A DNA stretch of 64,000 nt from Martelella sp. AD-3 (GTDB lineage: Bacteria; Pseudomonadota; Alphaproteobacteria; Rhizobiales; Rhizobiaceae). Positions 44,841 through 53,232 of this stretch are shown here, one piece after another (positions within the stretch are counted from its first letter, which is position 1; every line of letters starts with the position of its first letter). The stretch is taken from positions 3,476,501 through 3,540,500 of the forward strand of contig NZ_CP014275.1 of NCBI RefSeq assembly GCF_001578105.1, in the 5' to 3' direction. Below the pieces are notes generated by a model. It was not told the DNA's origin and ran no database searches. It saw nothing but the letters and a program-made list of their open reading frames with translations. Position numbers and translations under genes: made by a program.

Positions 44841-45662
44841 ATGTTGAATATCGAAATTCGCCACGCGATCGATCCGGTCACGGCGAGCACGTTCGACACG
44901 AGCGAACTGCGCGAACATTTCCAGACAAGCAACCTTTTCGTTCCCGGTGAAATCAATCTCATCTACACCCATTACGACCGCATGATCGTCGGCGGCGCCT
45001 GCCCGGCAGACGGCCCGCTGGAACTCGATCACGTCGCGCCCTGCGGCACCGTCTCGATCCTCGACCGTCGCGAGATGACGATCGTGAAGCTCGGCGGCCC
45101 CGGAAAGGTGACCTGCGATGCGGAATACGACATGGTCCACGGCGACATGCTCTATCTCGGCATGGGGGCCGGCAAGATCACATTTTCCGGTGAGGGCCGC
45201 TTCTACATTCTTTCCGCACCGGCGCACCAGACCTATCCGTCGCGCCTGATCAAGATCGCCGAAGCGGCGAATGTGACGCTGGGGGCTGCAGAAAACTGCA
45301 ACGAGCGTACGATCTATCAGTTCGTCCATCCCGACGTGATGAAATCCTGCCAGCTCGTTGTCGGCATGACCAAGCTGCAGAAGGGCTCGATCTGGAACAC
45401 CATGCCGGCCCACGTTCACGACCGCCGTTCGGAAGCCTACCTCTACATCGACCTCGATGAGAATGCCCGCGTGTTCCACATGATGGGCGAGCCCGACGAG
45501 ACCCGCCATCTCGTTCTGAAGAACGAGGAAGGCGCGCTGTCACCGCCCTGGTCGATCCATTGCGGCGCTGGAACGTCGAACTACACCTTCATCTGGGCCA
45601 TGGCCGGCGACAATGTCGACTACAAGGATGTCGAAATGGTATCCATGGAGACGCTGAAGTAA
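44841..45662 (+). CDS. kduI: 5-keto-4-deoxyuronate isomerase
   Basis: A 273-residue cupin-fold KduI. It converts 5-keto-4-deoxyuronate, formed spontaneously from the unsaturated uronate freed by GH105 or lyases, into 2,5-diketo-3-deoxygluconate. The metal-binding motif TMPAHVHDRRSEAYLY (two His and a Glu) and the C-terminal SPPWSIHCGAGTSNYTFIW (last His ligand) are present. ATG 44841 follows AAGGAG. Its stop overlaps the kduD start (45660-45664), coupling the two pathway steps. Confidence 0.95.
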   Translation: MLNIEIRHAIDPVTASTFDTSELREHFQTSNLFVPGEINLIYTHYDRMIVGGACPADGPLELDHVAPCGTVSILDRREMTIVKLGGPGKVTCDAEYDMVHGDMLYLGMGAGKITFSGEGRFYILSAPAHQTYPSRLIKIAEAANVTLGAAENCNERTIYQFVHPDVMKSCQLVVGMTKLQKGSIWNTMPAHVHDRRSEAYLYIDLDENARVFHMMGEPDETRHLVLKNEEGALSPPWSIHCGAGTSNYTFIWAMAGDNVDYKDVEMVSMETLK

Positions 45663-46411
45663 TGGCTCTTTCTTTCTCTCTCGAAGGCAAGCGCGCGCTG
45701 GTGACAGGCGCCAACACCGGTATCGGCCAGGGCATCGCCATTGCCCTTGGCGAGGCCGGTGCGGAGGTGTTGTGCACCAGCCGCAGCGACAGCGACGAGA
45801 CGGTGAAGATCATCAAGGACGCCGGCGGCAAGGCCGTCAGCGAGATCCTCGATCTTTCCGATCCGATGAACGGCAAGAGATTCATCGAAGGTTACGACAA
45901 ACCGATCGATATTCTGGTCAACAATGCGGGTCTCATCCGCCGCGACGATGCCGTCGACTTCTCGGAGCAAGACTGGGACGAGGTCATGGACATGAACGTC
46001 AAGGCGGTGTTCTTCACCTGCCAGGGCTTTGCAAAGAAAGTCCTCGAACGCGCAGGCACCGGCAAGATCATCAACATCGCCTCGATGCTGTCATTCCAGG
46101 GCGGCATTCGCGTTCCCTCCTACACCGCGTCGAAAAGCGGCGTGGCCGGCATCACCAAGCTGATGTGCAACGAGTGGGCGGCCAAGGGCATCAATGTCAA
46201 CGCGATCGCGCCGGGCTACATCGCCACGAACAACACTGCCGCACTGCGCGCCGACGAAGCACGCTCTGCGGAAATTCTCGGCCGGATTCCGGCCAATCGC
46301 TGGGGCGACCCGGCTGACCTGGGCGGCACGGCCGTCTTTCTTGCTTCGTCTGCCGCTGATTATATCAACGGGGCGATCCTTAATGTCGATGGAGGGTGGC
46401 TTGCCCGCTAA
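45662..46411 (+). CDS. kduD: 2-deoxy-D-gluconate / 2,5-diketo-3-deoxygluconate reductase
   Basis: A 249-residue classical SDR: nucleotide-binding TGANTGIGQGIA, NNAG motif, catalytic Ser in INIASMLSFQGG and YTASKSG (Tyr-X3-Lys). KduD reduces 2,5-diketo-3-deoxygluconate to KDG, directly after KduI. The start overlaps kduI by one base, and the stop overlaps the next gene, giving a tight kduI-kduD-reductase operon. Confidence 0.93.
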   Translation: MALSFSLEGKRALVTGANTGIGQGIAIALGEAGAEVLCTSRSDSDETVKIIKDAGGKAVSEILDLSDPMNGKRFIEGYDKPIDILVNNAGLIRRDDAVDFSEQDWDEVMDMNVKAVFFTCQGFAKKVLERAGTGKIINIASMLSFQGGIRVPSYTASKSGVAGITKLMCNEWAAKGINVNAIAPGYIATNNTAALRADEARSAEILGRIPANRWGDPADLGGTAVFLASSAADYINGAILNVDGGWLAR

Positions 46412-47858
46412 AGCCGAAAGCCTTCCCCGGTTGAAACGTCCGGACGTCCCGCGTCCGGGCTCGGGGATTGTGCATCTGGGCCTGGGAGCGTTCTATCGCT
46501 CCCACGGCGCCATTTATATCTATGAAGCAATGCAAGAATCCGGCGGCGACTGGGGCATTGTCGGCGTCAATCTGATGACGCCGCCGAAACAGCGCGAGAT
46601 CTTCGAGCCGCAGGGCTTTGCCTACACGGCCGTCTCGCTCGCGCCCGAGGGCATCGAGCCGCAGGTGATCCCTGTGCTGAACGATGTGCTTGATGCTCCC
46701 GATGATCCGGAAGCCGTCCTGACGCTGATGGCCGATCCGAAGATCAAGATCGTCACCTCGACGGTGACCGAGAAGGGCTATTGCCATTTCCCGTCGACCG
46801 GCAAGCTCAACCGCGAACACCCCTTCATCCTCGAAGACCTGAAGGACGAAAACAGGCCGAAATCGGCGCTCGGCTACATCGTCCGCGCGCTCGACCGCCG
46901 CCGCAAGGCAGGCCACCGGCCGTTCACGGTGATGAGCTCCGACAACCTGCCGAACAACGGCCATGTCGTCCACGCCGTCGTCGTCGAACTCGCTGGCATG
47001 ATCGATCCCGAATTGCAGGCCTGGATCGAAAAGGAAGTCACCTTCCCCTGCACCATGATCGACCGTATCGTTCCGGCCACCAAGCCGGAAGACATCGAGC
47101 GCGTCGCGGAACTGACCGGCGTCTACGACCCCGTTCCGGTGATGCACGAGCCCTTTCGCCAGTGGGTCGTCGAGGACAAATTCGTTGACGGGGAACGTCC
47201 CGATATCGGCGCTGTCGGCGCCCAGCTTGTCGATGATGTGACCCCGTTCGAGCACATGAAGCTCAGATGCCTCAACGGCACGCATTCCTCGATTTCCTAT
47301 CTTGGCTATCTGGCCGGCAAGGAAACGATCTACGACACGGTCTCGGACACGGTTTTTGCGGCCTACTGCAAATTCCTCTGGGAAAAGGAAATCATTCCGG
47401 CCGTCGACGCGCCGCCCGGGGTGAGCCTGACGGACTACACGGCAGCCCTGTTCGAACGCTATTCCAACCCGTCGATCCGCCACCTGACCTGGCAGATCGC
47501 CATGGACGGCTCGCAGAAACTGCCGCAGCGCATTCTCGAGACGGTTCAGGAAGGCCTCGACGCCGGCCGGCCGGTTCCGGGCCTCTCGCTCGCGATCGCA
47601 GCCTGGATGCGTTACGTCGGCGGCGTCGACGAGCGCGGCAACCCGATCGACGTGCGCGACCCGCTCGCCGAGAGGCTCAAGGCGCTGTCGGACGCGGGTG
47701 CAACCCCGCGCGACAAGGTCACCGCACTGATCGGCGTTTCCGACGTGTTCCCCAAGACGCTTCAGGACAACAAGGACTTCGTTGAAGGCCTCGTCGCCGC
47801 CTATGAAGGCCTTGTGGAAAAAGGCGCCCGCGCCATGGCCGAAGCGGCCGTGAAATAG
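46401..47858 (+). CDS. Mannitol-dehydrogenase-family hexuronate reductase (UxuB-like)
   Basis: About 485 residues of the polyol/mannitol dehydrogenase family. The Rossmann domain (about 20-280) starts with GIVHLGLGAFYRSHGA; the C-terminal domain carries KLRCLNGTHSSISYLGYL with the catalytic Lys/Asn/His. It resembles fructuronate reductase (UxuB) rather than UxaB, yet the next gene is altronate dehydratase; it may reduce tagaturonate to altronate here, or serve the glucuronate branch. TTG 46401 is favoured because GGAGG (46391-46395) precedes it by 5 bp; ATG 46389 is an alternative. It overlaps kduD by 11 bp. Confidence 0.88.
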   Translation: MPAKAESLPRLKRPDVPRPGSGIVHLGLGAFYRSHGAIYIYEAMQESGGDWGIVGVNLMTPPKQREIFEPQGFAYTAVSLAPEGIEPQVIPVLNDVLDAPDDPEAVLTLMADPKIKIVTSTVTEKGYCHFPSTGKLNREHPFILEDLKDENRPKSALGYIVRALDRRRKAGHRPFTVMSSDNLPNNGHVVHAVVVELAGMIDPELQAWIEKEVTFPCTMIDRIVPATKPEDIERVAELTGVYDPVPVMHEPFRQWVVEDKFVDGERPDIGAVGAQLVDDVTPFEHMKLRCLNGTHSSISYLGYLAGKETIYDTVSDTVFAAYCKFLWEKEIIPAVDAPPGVSLTDYTAALFERYSNPSIRHLTWQIAMDGSQKLPQRILETVQEGLDAGRPVPGLSLAIAAWMRYVGGVDERGNPIDVRDPLAERLKALSDAGATPRDKVTALIGVSDVFPKTLQDNKDFVEGLVAAYEGLVEKGARAMAEAAVK

Positions 47859-47865
47859 GCAAGCG

Positions 47866-47896
47866 CCGGGCGTCGCTCGTCTGCGGCGGCGCCCGG
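47866..47896 (+). other. GC-rich hairpin between reductase gene and uxaA
   Basis: CCGGGCG (47866-47872) pairs with CGCCCGG (47890-47896) across a 17-nt loop, without a T-run. It could be a weak attenuator or mRNA-stabilising element in the 83-bp gap before uxaA. Confidence 0.35.
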
Positions 47897-47941
47897 ACCA
47901 ATGCAGTTGTCCCGGGGAGCACCCGGTCGGGAGGTATTATC

Positions 47942-49468
47942 GTGGCTGATCTCTGTCTCAAACTCCACCCCAAGGACACGGTGTCCATCCTCGCCGGGCG
48001 CGCCGACACGGGTGATACGCCGCTTGGCTTCGGCGTGCCGCTCGACAAGCCGGTGACCCGTGGGCACAAGATCGCCAATACCGACATTCCCGAAGGCGGC
48101 GGCATTCTCAAGTTCGGCCAGTTGATCGGCTATGCCACGCGCGACATCAAGGCCGGCGAACACGTCCATGTGCACAATTGCACCTTCGGCGACCATGGCC
48201 GCGACTACGAGATCGGCGCCGATCTGGAAACGGCGAAGGCCGGCATCCCCGCCGTCGTGCCCCGCACCTTCATGGGCTATCGCCGCGCCGACGGCTCCGC
48301 CGGCACGCGCAATTATATCGCGATCTGCGGCACGGTGAACTGTTCGGCGACGGTGATCCGCCGCGCCGCCGACATCATCAACCATTCCGGCATTCTCGAT
48401 AACTATCCGCATGTCGACGGCGTTGCCGCCTTTGCCCATGGCACCGGCTGCGGCATGGCCAATTCCGGCCCCGGCTTCGACAACCTGCAGCGCGTTCTCT
48501 GGGGCTATGCGACGCATCCGAATGTCGGCGCCGCGCTTTTCGTCGGCCTTGGCTGCGAGCAGATGCAGCTTGCCCGCATGCGCGAGATCCATGGCGAGAT
48601 GGACGAAAGCCGTTTCTTCATGATGACCATCCAGGAAAACGGCGGCACGCAGAGGTCGATCGACAAGATCGTCGACCACATCAAGGAACTCCTGCCGAAG
48701 GTCGATGAGGCCCGCCGAGTTGAAATTCCGGTTTCCGAGTTGAAGCTTGCCCTGCAATGCGGCGGTTCCGACGGCTTTTCCGGCATTACCGCCAATCCCG
48801 CGCTCGGCATCGCCTCCGACCTTCTCGTCGGCATGGGCGGCACTGTGGTTCTCTCCGAAACGCCGGAAATCTACGGCGCCGAGCAGCTACTCCTGCGCCG
48901 CGCGGCAAGCAAGGAGGTCGCCGAAAAGCTGCTCGCCCGCATCAAATGGTGGGAAGAATATACCGAAGCCAATCACGGCTCGATGGACAACAATCCCTCC
49001 CCCGGCAACAAGCAGGGCGGATTGACCACCATTCTGGAAAAATCGCTCGGCGCGGTCGCGAAAGCCGGCAGCACGCCGTTGATGGACGTTCTCGAATATG
49101 GCGAGCAGATCCGCGAGAAGGGCCTCCTGTTCATGGATACGCCCGGATACGACCCGGTCTCGGCCACCGGCCAGATCGCCGGCGGGGCTCAAATCCTCTG
49201 CTTCACAACGGGACGCGGCTCGGCCTTCGGTTCCAAGCCGACGCCGACGGTGAAGGTCGCGACCAACTCCGCGCTGTTCGCCTCCATGCCGGACGACATG
49301 GATCTCAATTGCGGCGACATTCTTTCCGACGGCGCCGACCTTCACAAGAAGGGCGAGGAACTGCTCGACTACCTGATTGCCACGGCCTCGGGGCAGAAGA
49401 CCAAGTCGGAGGCGCTCGGCCTCGGCGACAATGAATTCGTGCCGTGGCAGGTCGGCGCCACGATGTAA
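47942..49468 (+). CDS. uxaA: Altronate dehydratase
   Basis: A 508-residue UxaA with an N-terminal SAF domain (about 1-95, HVHVHNCTFG) and the C-terminal altronate/galactarate dehydratase domain with conserved GTVNCSATV, GTGCGMA, LGCEQMQ, LQCGGSDGFSGITANPALG and Cys ligands for an iron centre. It dehydrates D-altronate to KDG. The start is GTG 47942 after GGGAGG. Fused SAF and catalytic domains are the normal arrangement. It closes the galacturonate branch encoded in this cluster. Confidence 0.95.
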   Translation: MADLCLKLHPKDTVSILAGRADTGDTPLGFGVPLDKPVTRGHKIANTDIPEGGGILKFGQLIGYATRDIKAGEHVHVHNCTFGDHGRDYEIGADLETAKAGIPAVVPRTFMGYRRADGSAGTRNYIAICGTVNCSATVIRRAADIINHSGILDNYPHVDGVAAFAHGTGCGMANSGPGFDNLQRVLWGYATHPNVGAALFVGLGCEQMQLARMREIHGEMDESRFFMMTIQENGGTQRSIDKIVDHIKELLPKVDEARRVEIPVSELKLALQCGGSDGFSGITANPALGIASDLLVGMGGTVVLSETPEIYGAEQLLLRRAASKEVAEKLLARIKWWEEYTEANHGSMDNNPSPGNKQGGLTTILEKSLGAVAKAGSTPLMDVLEYGEQIREKGLLFMDTPGYDPVSATGQIAGGAQILCFTTGRGSAFGSKPTPTVKVATNSALFASMPDDMDLNCGDILSDGADLHKKGEELLDYLIATASGQKTKSEALGLGDNEFVPWQVGATM

Positions 49469-49494
49469 TCCGACCGTAAGTCGCCTTTCGAAAC

Positions 49495-49522
49495 GGGCCG
49501 GAAGCCGTAAGGTTTCCGGCCC
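49495..49522 (+). terminator. Hairpin after uxaA
   Basis: GGGCCGGAA (49495-49503) pairs with TTCCGGCCC (49514-49522), 26 bp after the uxaA stop. No T-run follows. The stem touches the first ATG of the FeoB-like remnant, leaving it no ribosome site. Confidence 0.5.
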
Positions 49523-49756
49523 ATGTCGTCCGGCCTCGTCGCTCACCAGATCGCCGTCTCGGTCTCGCCGGCGGCCGCCTATTCCTTCTGCCTGTTCTGC
49601 CTGCTCTACACGCCCTGCCTGACGACGGTGGCCACCGTGAAGGCCGAAAGCCGGTCCTGGGGCTTCATGACCTTCTCGCTTGTCTTTTCGCTCCTCTATG
49701 CCTGGGTGATCGCCTTCCTGTTCAATCAGGGCGCCCTGCTTCTGGGCTTCGACTAG
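49523..49756 (+). pseudogene. Remnant of ferrous iron transporter FeoB (C-terminus only)
   Basis: A 77-residue frame whose sequence, from about residue 15, matches the last two membrane helices of FeoB: the conserved FCLLYTPCLTTVATVKAE (FeoB has the LLYxPC motif) followed by an aromatic/Ser-rich turn and the final helix YAWVIAFLFNQGALLLG. The G-protein domain, gate domains and all upstream helices are absent, and the preceding DNA is uxaA. No ribosome site is present, since a hairpin abuts the ATG. It is best read as a relic of a deleted feoB, though a translated small membrane protein cannot be excluded. Confidence 0.72.
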
Positions 49757-49949
49757 GGTGCGCAAGCATGCCCCGAAAGCCGCCGGAGGCGTCACCGCGG
49801 GCCGCCGCAAAGCCCTGCCACAAAACATTCTCTTTCGTTTTCGTCAAAAAATGTGTAAGAGCGCGGCAAGTGTAACAGGCGCCTCCCAATTGGCAGCGGT
49901 CCTCCCGCCGTTGCGACATGCCCGCGCCCAGCCCCAGAGATCGATAAAA

Positions 49950-51773
49950 ATGGCACTTCGCAATATCGCGATCATCGCGCACGTTGACCATGGCAAGACG
50001 ACGCTCGTTGACGAGCTCCTTAAGCAGTCCGGCGCATTCCGCGAAAACCAGCGCGTCGATGAGCGCGTGATGGACAGCAATGACCTCGAGAAGGAACGCG
50101 GCATCACCATTCTTGCCAAGGCAACCTCGGTTGTCTGGAAGGATACCCGCATCAACATCGTCGACACCCCCGGCCACGCCGATTTCGGCGGCGAGGTCGA
50201 GCGCATCCTCTCCATGGTGGACGGCGCGATCGTGCTGGTGGACGCCGCCGAAGGCCCGATGCCGCAGACCAAATTCGTGGTCGGCAAGGCGCTGAAGGTC
50301 GGCCTGAAACCGATCGTCGCCATCAACAAGATCGACCGCCCGGATGCCCGCGCCGATGAAGTCGTCAACGAGGTCTTCGACCTGTTTGCGGCGCTTGATG
50401 CCACCGACGAACAGCTCGATTTCCACATTCTCTACGGCTCCGGTCGCGCCGGCTGGATGAACACCGCGCCGGAAGGCCCGCAGGACCAGGGCCTCGGCCC
50501 GTTGCTCGACCTCGTCGTCGACCATGTGCCGGCCCCGAAGGTTGCGGAAGGTCCGTTCAAGATGATCGGCACGCTGCTGGAAGCCAATCCCTATCTCGGC
50601 CGCATCATTACCGGCCGCGTGTTCTCCGGTTCGATCAAGCCGAACCAGCCGGTCAAGGTCCTCTCCCAGGACGGCAAGACGGTTGAGACCGGCCGCGTGT
50701 CAAAAATCCTCGCCTTCCGCGGCATCGAGCGCCAGCCGATCGAGGAAGCCCAGGCGGGCGACATCATCGCCATTGCCGGCCTTTCCAAGGGCACGGTTGC
50801 CGACACGTTCTGCGACCCGTCCGTGACCGAGCCGCTTCAGGCCCAGCCGATCGACCCGCCGACGGTCACCATGTCCTTCATCGTCAATGACAGTCCGCTT
50901 GCCGGCACCGAGGGCGACAAGGTGACGAGCCGCGTCATCCGCGACCGCCTGCTGAAAGAGGCGGAAGGCAATGTCGCGCTGAAGATCGAGGAAGCCGAGG
51001 GCAAGGATTCGTTTTATGTTTCCGGTCGCGGCGAACTGCAGCTCGCCGTCCTGATCGAGACCATGCGCCGCGAAGGCTTCGAGATTGCCGTTTCGCGTCC
51101 GCGCGTCGTCATGCACAAGGACGCGGAAACCGGCCAGTTGATGGAGCCGGTCGAGGAAGTCGTCATCGACGTCGATGAGGAACATTCCGGCATCGTCGTG
51201 CAGAAGATGGCCGAGCGCAAGGGCGAAATGGTCGAACTGCGCCCGTCGGGTGGCGACCGCGTGCGCCTGCGTTTCTTTGCACCGACCCGTGGCCTGATCG
51301 GCTACCAGTCCGAGCTTCTGACCGATACACGCGGCACGGCGATCATGAACCGCCTGTTCCACGACTACCAGCCCTTCAAGGGCGAGATCGGCGGCCGCAA
51401 CCAGGGCGTCCTGCTGTCCAACCAGGCGGGCGAGGCCGTGGCCTACGCGATGTTCAACCTCGAGGATCGCGGCCCGATGATCATCGAGCCCGGCGACAAG
51501 GTCTATGCCGGCATGATTGTTGGCATCCATACCCGCGACAACGACCTCGAGGTCAACGTCCTGAAGGGCAAGCAGCTCACCAACATACGCTCCGCCGGCA
51601 AGGACGAAGCCGTCAAGCTGACCCCGCCGATCAAGATGACGCTCGACCGGGCGCTCTCCTGGATCCAGGACGACGAACTGATGGAAGTCACGCCGAAATC
51701 GATCCGCCTCAGAAAGATGTATCTCGACTCCAACGAGCGCAAGCGTTTTGAGAAGACCCGCGCTGCGGGCTGA
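49950..51773 (+). CDS. typA: Translational GTPase TypA/BipA
   Basis: A 607-residue ribosome-binding GTPase. G motifs: AHVDHGKTT (G1), RGITI (G2), DTPGH (G3), NKID (G4) and a G5 near GSGRAG. Domain II (about 205-290), EF-G-like domains III and V (about 310-480) and the BipA-specific C-terminal domain (about 485-600, TPPIKMTLDRALSWIQDDEL) follow. It aids ribosome assembly and stress adaptation. ATG 49950 gives the conserved NIAIIAHVDHGK start; a longer frame from 49758 is not conserved. A strong terminator follows. Confidence 0.96.
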   Translation: MALRNIAIIAHVDHGKTTLVDELLKQSGAFRENQRVDERVMDSNDLEKERGITILAKATSVVWKDTRINIVDTPGHADFGGEVERILSMVDGAIVLVDAAEGPMPQTKFVVGKALKVGLKPIVAINKIDRPDARADEVVNEVFDLFAALDATDEQLDFHILYGSGRAGWMNTAPEGPQDQGLGPLLDLVVDHVPAPKVAEGPFKMIGTLLEANPYLGRIITGRVFSGSIKPNQPVKVLSQDGKTVETGRVSKILAFRGIERQPIEEAQAGDIIAIAGLSKGTVADTFCDPSVTEPLQAQPIDPPTVTMSFIVNDSPLAGTEGDKVTSRVIRDRLLKEAEGNVALKIEEAEGKDSFYVSGRGELQLAVLIETMRREGFEIAVSRPRVVMHKDAETGQLMEPVEEVVIDVDEEHSGIVVQKMAERKGEMVELRPSGGDRVRLRFFAPTRGLIGYQSELLTDTRGTAIMNRLFHDYQPFKGEIGGRNQGVLLSNQAGEAVAYAMFNLEDRGPMIIEPGDKVYAGMIVGIHTRDNDLEVNVLKGKQLTNIRSAGKDEAVKLTPPIKMTLDRALSWIQDDELMEVTPKSIRLRKMYLDSNERKRFEKTRAAG

Positions 51774-51797
51774 TCAGGCGATCAGCATGTGATGACG

Positions 51798-51830
51798 AAA
51801 AGGCGACCCGTTGCGGTCGCCTTTATTTTT
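51798..51830 (+). terminator. Rho-independent terminator of typA
   Basis: AAGGCGACC (51800-51808) pairs with GGTCGCCTT (51815-51823), loop CGTTGC, then TTATTTTT. The leading A-run lets it also end the convergent leftward gene, whose stop codon lies inside the tail. Confidence 0.88.
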
Positions 51831-52290
51831 GGAAAGAGAACCAGAAAACATAACCGCTCGCCGCGACCGTCCAGACATCAAAAACGAGCATCGGCCATTT
51901 GAGCGTAGGCCTGATCCACATCCATTGAGGCAGTCCAATCTCGGCGACCTTTCTCTTCATGCAGCCTCTGACATCGATGCCTCCTGCCAATGCGATACAG
52001 CCGAACGCAAAGAAGAAAATGGTGAACTTGGTGGTCGCATACAGCGCCATCGCGCACATCATTGCGATAACGAAAGAGACCGCGCGGTTCGGCGAAATAA
52101 CGTCTTTGGATCCGAAGGGAACATAAAAGGGCGGAAGCCCCATCGCGACCTGGCAAGAGACGATAAAATAGACGAAGGCTGCGGAAGAAAACGCGACGTT
52201 AGCCTGAGAAAGAAGGGGCATCATGCACACAAGGGTTCCCAAAAAAAGGTCGTGAAGGGCGAGTCGCGACAATCGCGTGGATCGGTTCAC
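51823..52290 (-). CDS. Four-helix membrane protein of unknown function
   Basis: A 155-residue protein with about four membrane helices and few charged residues; the cytoplasmic or periplasmic loops are short (IDVRGCMKRKVAE, KDVISPNRA). No family is recognised. Its base composition is visibly lower in G+C (about half) and its codon use is less biased than neighbouring genes, which suggests recent transfer. It converges on typA and shares its terminator. The product is plausible because a long frame is rarer at this composition, but expression is unproved. Confidence 0.55.
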   Translation of the reverse strand: MNRSTRLSRLALHDLFLGTLVCMMPLLSQANVAFSSAAFVYFIVSCQVAMGLPPFYVPFGSKDVISPNRAVSFVIAMMCAMALYATTKFTIFFFAFGCIALAGGIDVRGCMKRKVAEIGLPQWMWIRPTLKWPMLVFDVWTVAASGYVFWFSFQK

Positions 52291-52404
52291 GATGATTGGC
52301 AGCGTCCGCCTTGCTCGTCTTTGTCATGAATTTCCCCCCAATTCCTGGCCGCCCGGCGATTTGGCACAAAAACCACTGGCCTGCCGATCATAAGTTCTGC
52401 ATAG

Positions 52405-52419
52405 TGGTATTATGTACCA
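52405..52419. promoter_or_regulatory. Palindromic operator upstream of the SDR-PxpBC operon
   Basis: TGGTA (52405-52409), TTATG, TACCA (52415-52419): a 5-bp inverted repeat with 5-bp spacer, 46 bp before the TTG start. The form suits GntR-family binding; the GntR/UTRA gene at 55864-56586 is the obvious candidate. The 7-mer ATTATGT within it also occurs just upstream of hyuA (63240-63246). Confidence 0.5.
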
Positions 52420-52464
52420 TTTTACTGATGGTCGGACTCTGTTCAATCCGCTGGGAGGAAAGTT

Positions 52465-53232
52465 TTGAAGAGAATGATGAGAAGAACCGCGCTGGTGACA
52501 GGCGCGGCCGACGGACTGGGCGCGGCAATCGCGGCACGGCTTGCAAGCGAGGGGGCGCGCATCGGCATCATCGACCGCTCCGAAGAGGCTATTGAAAAGG
52601 CGCGCCAGAGCGAGCGCCTGGCCTCCGCCGTCTTCATCGCCGGCGACCTGACCGATGGTGACGACATCGCCAGGATGATGGCCGATTTTGCCGCGCGGGA
52701 CATGGTCTTCGACATCCTCGTCAACAATGCCGGCGGCTCGCTGCACACCCCGCGCGCCTTCCTGGAGGAGACGGACGAGGACTGGGACCGGGTCATGACG
52801 CTCAATGTCACGGCGGCCGTCAGGGTCAGCCGCCATGTGCTGCCTGGCATGATTTCGGCCGGTTTCGGCCGGGTGATCAATCTTGGCTCCAAGGCCGGAC
52901 GCTACGGCAGCCTGTTCACCGGCGCCAATTATGTCGCCGCCAAGGGCGCCATCCAGTCGATGACGCTCCAGATGGCGCAGGAGTTCGGGCCGATGGGCAT
53001 TACCTGCAACGCCGTCTGCCCCGGCGCTATTTCCACGCCACGCGTGGAACGGCTGCTCAATGAGCGCATGACGCCGGAAGAGCGCCGGCGCGCGCTCGAA
53101 GGCGTGCCGGTGCGCCGCCATGGCCGCGTGGAGGACGTGGCTGCCGCCGTCGCCTTCTTCGCTTCCGACGAGGCGGGCTTCATCACCGGCCAGTTGCTCG
53201 ACGTCAACGGCGGACAGGGCATGGCATCATGA
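52465..53232 (+). CDS. Short-chain dehydrogenase/reductase
   Basis: A 255-residue SDR with TGAADGLGAAIA (NAD(P) loop), NNAGG, catalytic Ser in VINLGSKAGR and YVAAKGA (Tyr-X3-Lys), and the C-terminal ITGQLLDVNGGQG. It oxidises or reduces a hydroxyl group on an unknown substrate. The start is TTG 52465, with GGAGG (52454-52458) six bases upstream; ATGs at 52474 and 52477 are later options. It leads a four-gene operon and overlaps the next gene by 4 bp. Confidence 0.88.
   Translation: MKRMMRRTALVTGAADGLGAAIAARLASEGARIGIIDRSEEAIEKARQSERLASAVFIAGDLTDGDDIARMMADFAARDMVFDILVNNAGGSLHTPRAFLEETDEDWDRVMTLNVTAAVRVSRHVLPGMISAGFGRVINLGSKAGRYGSLFTGANYVAAKGAIQSMTLQMAQEFGPMGITCNAVCPGAISTPRVERLLNERMTPEERRRALEGVPVRRHGRVEDVAAAVAFFASDEAGFITGQLLDVNGGQGMAS

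Noticed and set aside
49758..49949. N-terminal extension of TypA by 64 residues
   Set aside because: The TypA family starts at the NIAIIAHVDHGK segment; the extension is Arg/Ala-rich, not family-like, and overlaps the promoter region.
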